DNA of 64,000 nt from Hypoxylon rubiginosum (lineage: Eukaryota; Ascomycota; Sordariomycetes; Xylariales; Hypoxylaceae), in assembly GCA_902806565.1 (NCBI GenBank), contig CADCXA010000037.1:372001-436000 (forward strand), given 5' to 3'. The stretch's first letter is position 1, and every line of letters starts with the position of its first letter. Of the stretch, positions 59,738 to 64,000 are shown piece by piece. The notes under the pieces were generated by a model. The model saw only the letters and a list, made by a program, of their open reading frames with translations, did not search any database and was not told the DNA's origin. The translations under genes and the position numbers were made by a program.

Positions 59738-59832
59738 GGTGTCACCTGGAGGATTCGAACCTACAAGCAACCACAGTAAAAAAAAATAAAAAAAGGTAAC
59801 ATTCCCGAGCTAACCAACTAGGCCACTACCTT
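59738..59832 (-). ncRNA. tRNA-like / tRNA-derived SINE remnant
   Basis: On the minus strand the RNA polymerase III promoter boxes are clear: box A-like TGGCCTAGTTGG (59826-59815) and box B GGTTCGAATCC (59761-59751). They are followed at once by a long T run (complement of the poly-A), which would act as a Pol III terminator. No anticodon arm can be drawn: the middle is T-rich and the acceptor ends do not pair. It is therefore a decayed tRNA or a tRNA-derived short interspersed element, not a functional tRNA. Confidence 0.6.
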
Positions 59833-60087
59833 CCGTACCCACCAACGAAGGATGGATAGTACAGTCACGGCGTTAGCAGGGAGCCTGGGACATGTTGAAT
59901 TACTGCTGCATTAAAACATATTATAAGCCTTAATTGGGTGGAGGGAGGTCTGCGGGAGTACGACAGGGCAACGCTGCAGGGTACCAAAAAGAATAAATAA
60001 AAATACCTAATAATAAAAGCCTCTATTTCATAGATTCAACTGCCATGTACCTACCTAGCTACGCTTCACCTAGAGTAAGGTAAGCCA

Positions 60088-61357
60088 CTACTTCCCTCCC
60101 CACACTTTCTTGAGGAAGTCCTCGACTTGCGTGAATTTATAGTCTGGCAAGATCTTGTTCCACTCATCCGTGATATCGTAAGCACCACGGCTAATACCAA
60201 GCAAGATTCCCTTGAGGGCCATACTCAAGAACGCCTCGACCACCTCCGGCGAGGCGGTGTGGAGGTCAAAGTCGGCAAATGAGCCCATGTCACGCTCTTC
60301 AGCTTCGATGTCTTCCAGCTTCAGCCAATCGATCGTGAATGGCTTGCCTATGATAATTGTTAGTGACGGTCCTGATCTCAGCAGCTGCTTGCAAGAAAGG
60401 GGAATTGACTTACCAATAGCCTCCCCTATCTGCAACATCTCTCTGACGGTGACTCGAGTTCCAGTAATGCCGCCGATAGCCGGCCATTCGCCTTCGTACT
60501 CTACGGCCCGAGCAACCACGCCAGCAATGTCTTGAACGGTCGTCCACACTACAACATCATCGAGTCTGTCTTTCACTAGGGCAGCGCGCTGCTTCTCAAA
60601 ATCGAATAAGAAGCTAAGCGTCTTGACATGCTCCGATGTTTTGTGTGGGTGACCAAGGTAGTTCATGAACGCCCCAACCTGGAATCTGGTGTACTCGATA
60701 ACCTTGGAGCTGTTAGTCTCGGGAAGACTTATATTTAACGTTAAGTGGGCGATTATACTTTCTTCTCCTTATTGAGGTCTTCCAAGTAGCGGGTTATCTC
60801 GACCTTGCCGGCGTACCATGGAATTCCGTCGAGCGAAGTTTCCAGCTTGGTACCACTGGCTTCCCGTTAGCATGACATCCACCTTATCATGATATCTATG
60901 GGTAGAGGGTTATTTACGTTGCCCACTCGGACGGGGCGTAGCGCTTAACACCAGCCTCGACGGCGGCGTCGATGAGTCGCTTCTGCGTTGCGCTGCCTGG
61001 ATCGAAGTGGACAGGGAAGAAACACATGACCGTTTCTACGCCCTGCAGCAAGCGGACTAGTTCTGATTTGTCCTCATAAGTCGTCTTCACCCAGGTGACG
61101 CCCGGAAGAGACGGGAGCGGAGCGGGATCCTAAGCCCGCCTAAATTAGTGTCCGATTTTTAGGAAAAGAAGCGATAATTGAGTTGCTACCTTTCGGACTA
61201 AACCGATTATCTCATGCTTCTGGGTTGCCACCAGCGCATCAATAATTTCCCTGGCCAGCTCTGTAGTGGTCGGTCAGCTTTGGAAGTCCAGATTCAGGGG
61301 CTTGTGTAACATAAATCACTTACGGCCAGAAGCTCCTGCTAAGGCGATTTTGACCAT
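60088..61357 (-). CDS. NmrA-like NAD(P)-binding family protein
   Basis: Six exons (61357-61324, 61260-61190, 61129-60918, 60855-60759, 60702-60414, 60347-60088) give 320 residues. The N-terminal MVKIALAGASGQLAREIIDAL is the dinucleotide-binding beta-alpha-beta unit. Family blocks follow: HEIIGLVRK, VKTTYEDKSELVRLLQGVETVMCFFP and LIDAAVEAGVKRYAPSEWAT. Then come IPWYAGKVEITRYLEDLNK and VIEYTRFQVGAFMNYLGHP. This matches NmrA/isoflavone-reductase-like atypical short-chain dehydrogenases. Some are redox sensors and others reductases of secondary metabolites. The position of a catalytic Lys is not clear, so enzyme activity is uncertain. The exon 5 acceptor is AAG after a CTAAC branch point. Confidence 0.88.
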
Positions 61358-61831
61358 GTTAGCTTATGGTTTTCGAGGATGATAAATCGTAAATGTGGTT
61401 TTAAGCTGTTTAGAATTGTTGCGATTATGCTTAAGTGGATGAGACTGTTGTCGAACAAACACAACTGCCCTTTCTTCTCCTAAAGCCGCCATACTTATAC
61501 TCTCCTGGGATTTCTATCGATGACATGCTAAGACGGCGCAATGCTAAAGTGGTCTGATGGAACATCACTAGTTCTCCCGGTTCACGTAACTGTCGGATAC
61601 ATATATAGTATCAATGTTAAGGTATATCGGGGATTCGGATCCAGATTTAGCTGAAAGCGGTTACGTGACTCGGGGGTTGGAATCATGCCGTGCCAAGCCG
61701 CGTGCCCAGCCGCGTGCCCGAGATAGTCCCTATCCTTTAAATCTGACAAATCCAACCCGATCCTTCCATTTTCATCTCACCAGTTGCATAACTTTCAGAA
61801 TGCCCACCTTCATTTCTTGTATGAAATCAAT
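61358..61831. other. Intergenic region between divergent NmrA-like and bZIP genes
   Basis: A shared upstream region of about 470 bp for two divergent genes. No other feature is seen. Confidence 0.5.
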
Positions 61832-62992
61832 ATGCTAGCTAATAATAATAATTCCCCGGCAAAGAAAGCCATAGACACAGATAATGATACACTTCGGGTA
61901 GGTTTCTCCCCTGAATCCTGCTGCTACACACGATGACTAATCCGACCGTAGCGCCGACGTGAGCGAGGCCGTCGATCTCAAGCTGGCTTTCGAAAACGCC
62001 AAGCCGAGGCCAATCAGCGTATAAAAGACCAAAATAACCAGCTCAAGCGCTCGATTGAGAGATTAGTTAATACCATTCATGGCGATGAGAACCCAGAGCT
62101 GCTCAATTCAATCGCGTGTGTGGCCGAGGCGGCTGGTGTCAATGTGGAACGACTGTCGCAAAGTGATCCCGTCCAACCTCTGCCCAGACACATAAGCGAA
62201 AATACTCACGTCCGCCTATATCCCGTAGGCGGCGAAGACGACGTAATAATTAGTGCTACGACGAGAGATTATATCGGCAAACCGAGCTACCAGTCGAACT
62301 CTGACCTAGGCTCATCAGCAGCTCCATCCTCGCCTCCACCGCAACGGCTTACATGCGGTCTGTGGCTAGATAATCTGCACTACATGCGGATTACCGTCCC
62401 ACCGGACGACATCGTGCCGTATCTAGGGCCGGGCTCCACGACTTTCGCCGGCATACTCTTCTGGTCCCTAATGGACCACGGGCAGAATAAATGCCCGCGT
62501 AAGCACACCGACACTACCATTCTCATCACCAAAGCCTTGGGCCACTCGAAGGTTACGGAAGACTGGCCGGTCAGGTACATCGAGGCCATGGTCGAGGCGC
62601 GCCTCGAGTACAAGCGGTCGGGGTCGATAAGCTCCCGGTTCGCGTCGGCCGCGGAGCCCGACTTGGCGACGGTGGTCTGCGATCGCATCACCGCCGATTA
62701 CCACGCTCGGGGCATCGACCCGGACCAGTGGATTTCCGTCAAGGGGATCGAGAGACGCGTCAAGAGGATGGCGGGTGATGCCGCGTTCGCCGTCTTGGAG
62801 GCGGCGGCGAAGGGAGAAAGCGACTCGGTCCTGCGGCATCTGTTCGAGATTATCGAGTGCAAGCTTCATGAGACTTGCATCTGCTTCGGAGATGGGCCTA
62901 GGTGGAAGGTCGATACTGTCGATGGGATATTTCTGGATTGGGTTCAGACGGCCTTTTGGACTCCTTCAGGAAAGGGATCAGGTAGAGGATAA
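61832..62992 (+). CDS. bZIP transcription factor
   Basis: Two exons (61832-61897, 61952-62992) give 368 residues. Exon 1 encodes 22 residues (MLANNNNSPAKKAIDTDN). The GTAGGT intron, with a CTAAT branch point, ends just before the basic region RRRERGRRSQAGFRKRQAEA. The zipper then reads as NQRIKDQNNQLKRSIERLV. The R..SQ..FRKRQ basic region is of the fungal Yap/AP-1-like type. The C-terminal domain (TCGLWLDNLHYMRITVPPDDIVPYLG onward, with two Cys in ETCICFGDG) resembles regions found in fungal bZIP proteins of unknown role. It is divergent from the NmrA-like gene 474 bp away. Its targets are unknown. Confidence 0.85.
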
Positions 62993-64000
62993 GCATCCAT
63001 TCCATGTAACGATAAAAGGTACGATAAGCCATGGTAAACCCCGCGGATGCTTAAAGGGGTTTATTTCTTACCAATGCGTTAGCTGCGGCTAGGTATACTA
63101 GAGTCAAGCGTTCTGGTCATTACCCCTGAAAGTTGACTTACATTCGCCCCTTCTAGACTTGTTCGGGTCGAGTTAACATCCACACCCCGTACCCAGCTCC
63201 CAATGAAACCGAATATAAAATTCACTGGCGTTCGACTCACGCTTTAGCATAGCTCAAAATCGAAGGCTTTGCTACGCTTCCATGACGCATCTAAAGCACC
63301 CAATAGAATTTATCTTACCGAAAATCTCCGATAGGGATGAATGATAAACTCAGATGTTTGTTGGAAAGGAGGGGTTATATAGCATAAGAATGAAAAACTT
63401 ATAACTTTTTACCTAATTATAATTATTCTTATAACTAATAAAAGTTTTCCTAATATTATCCTTTCTCATGGGGCTTTCATTTGTCATCCTTCTTACCTAA
63501 TACGATCTTTTATAACATCTATCGTATGAGTCGTAGCACATATACTCTAGGCCTGAGGTCTATACCTTAGTCCCGCCTTACGATTAGTTATGGCGATCCT
63601 GCTCATACTCGATGGCTCGGGAGAACTAGTAGTCTCACTTTGCTCAATATGCGGCTGTCGCAGGATTGACGGGGTCTTAGCCTTTGGTCACTCAGGTAGG
63701 ACCGTAGACCTGTTGGGAGATAGAAGATAGGGCAGGTTACAGGTAGGTGATAGGATTGGGCCTCTTTATTCTAAGCCCCTAGACATGCGAATCCGACCCG
63801 GGAAATCTACTTAGGACCGGCGATATCCTGGTAGAGATAGATACTAGACAGAAACCCCCTCCATTGGCAGGTGGAAAGTCCTGCGTAGAGGAAGGAATGT
63901 ATTTGATGTGCTCCCTGGAGATTAAGAAGCATCTATTCGGGACTGTTGGGTCGATTATGCCCTTAGGAGACCTAAGTCTGGTACGTTACTCAACGTTCCA
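62993..64000. other. Intergenic region to window end
   Basis: AT-rich in 63380-63540. No open frame or RNA gene can be supported up to the edge. Confidence 0.5.

Larger units (their letters stand above)
59162..60087. other. Intergenic region with homopolymers and a tRNA-like remnant
   Basis: Apart from the poly-G/poly-A block and the tRNA-like sequence listed separately, no gene is seen. Confidence 0.5.

Noticed and set aside
59738..59832. Functional tRNA gene
   Set aside because: Box A and box B are present, but no anticodon stem-loop or paired acceptor stem can be drawn.

Overview
The window is 64 kb of nuclear DNA from a filamentous ascomycete, most likely a member of the Sordariomycetes. 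The evidence is short introns (about 46-120 nt) with CTAAC-type branch points, a HET-domain heterokaryon-incompatibility gene, Pth11/rhodopsin-like fungal membrane proteins, fungal C2H2 and bZIP regulators, and conserved fungal housekeeping genes. Gene models were assembled by hand from reading frame, splice consensus, phase and remembered family motifs; no database search was run.

Layout, left to right. 1-4.6 kb: two members of one fungal C2H2 protein family flank a broken gene of unknown function. 5.4-7.7 kb: a full-length HET-domain gene interrupted only by two stop codons, both at conserved tryptophans. 9.0-10.3 kb: a Sis1-type J-protein with a heat-shock element upstream. 11.9-15.2 kb: an eight-exon protein with UBA, UIM and a USP25/28-like region that seems to have lost its catalytic residues. 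16.3-17.2 kb: a Cdc34-type ubiquitin-conjugating enzyme. 17.6-24.6 kb: a complete Mutator-like (MULE) transposon with 213-bp terminal inverted repeats and a perfect 9-bp target duplication. It carries a 12-exon transposase and a 7-exon zinc-finger/Gln-Glu-rich partner gene. 26.5-27.8 kb: Mediator subunit Med19. 29.7-31.9 kb: a DUF676-like serine hydrolase. 32.1-33.4 kb: a rhodopsin-like membrane protein. 35.7-37.1 kb: Rit1 initiator-tRNA ribosyl phosphate transferase. 37.7-40.9 kb: two tandem paralogs of an unknown fungal family. 43.0 kb: a mariner-like MITE. 43.4-46.3 kb: mitochondrial dynamin Mgm1. 46.9-48.8 kb: a GMC oxidoreductase. 50.9-52.5 kb: a second rhodopsin-like membrane protein. 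53.2-54.9 kb: Dug3-like glutamine amidotransferase. 56.4-57.3 kb: cystinosin-type PQ-loop transporter. 58.2-59.2 kb: proline-iminopeptidase-like hydrolase. 60.1-61.4 kb: NmrA-like NAD(P)-binding protein. 61.8-63.0 kb: a bZIP transcription factor.

Most genes are unrelated housekeeping or accessory loci, as is usual for fungi. The most notable structure is in the transposon. A palindromic motif, GAGTACTC (core AGTACT), occurs 38 times in its 6.9 kb, mostly in introns and spacers. Nearly every one of its 17 introns has an exact or one-off copy, and four 5' splice sites are built from the motif. The second notable point is the HET gene, whose two Trp-to-stop changes suggest either RIP-like inactivation or dependence on A-to-I mRNA editing.
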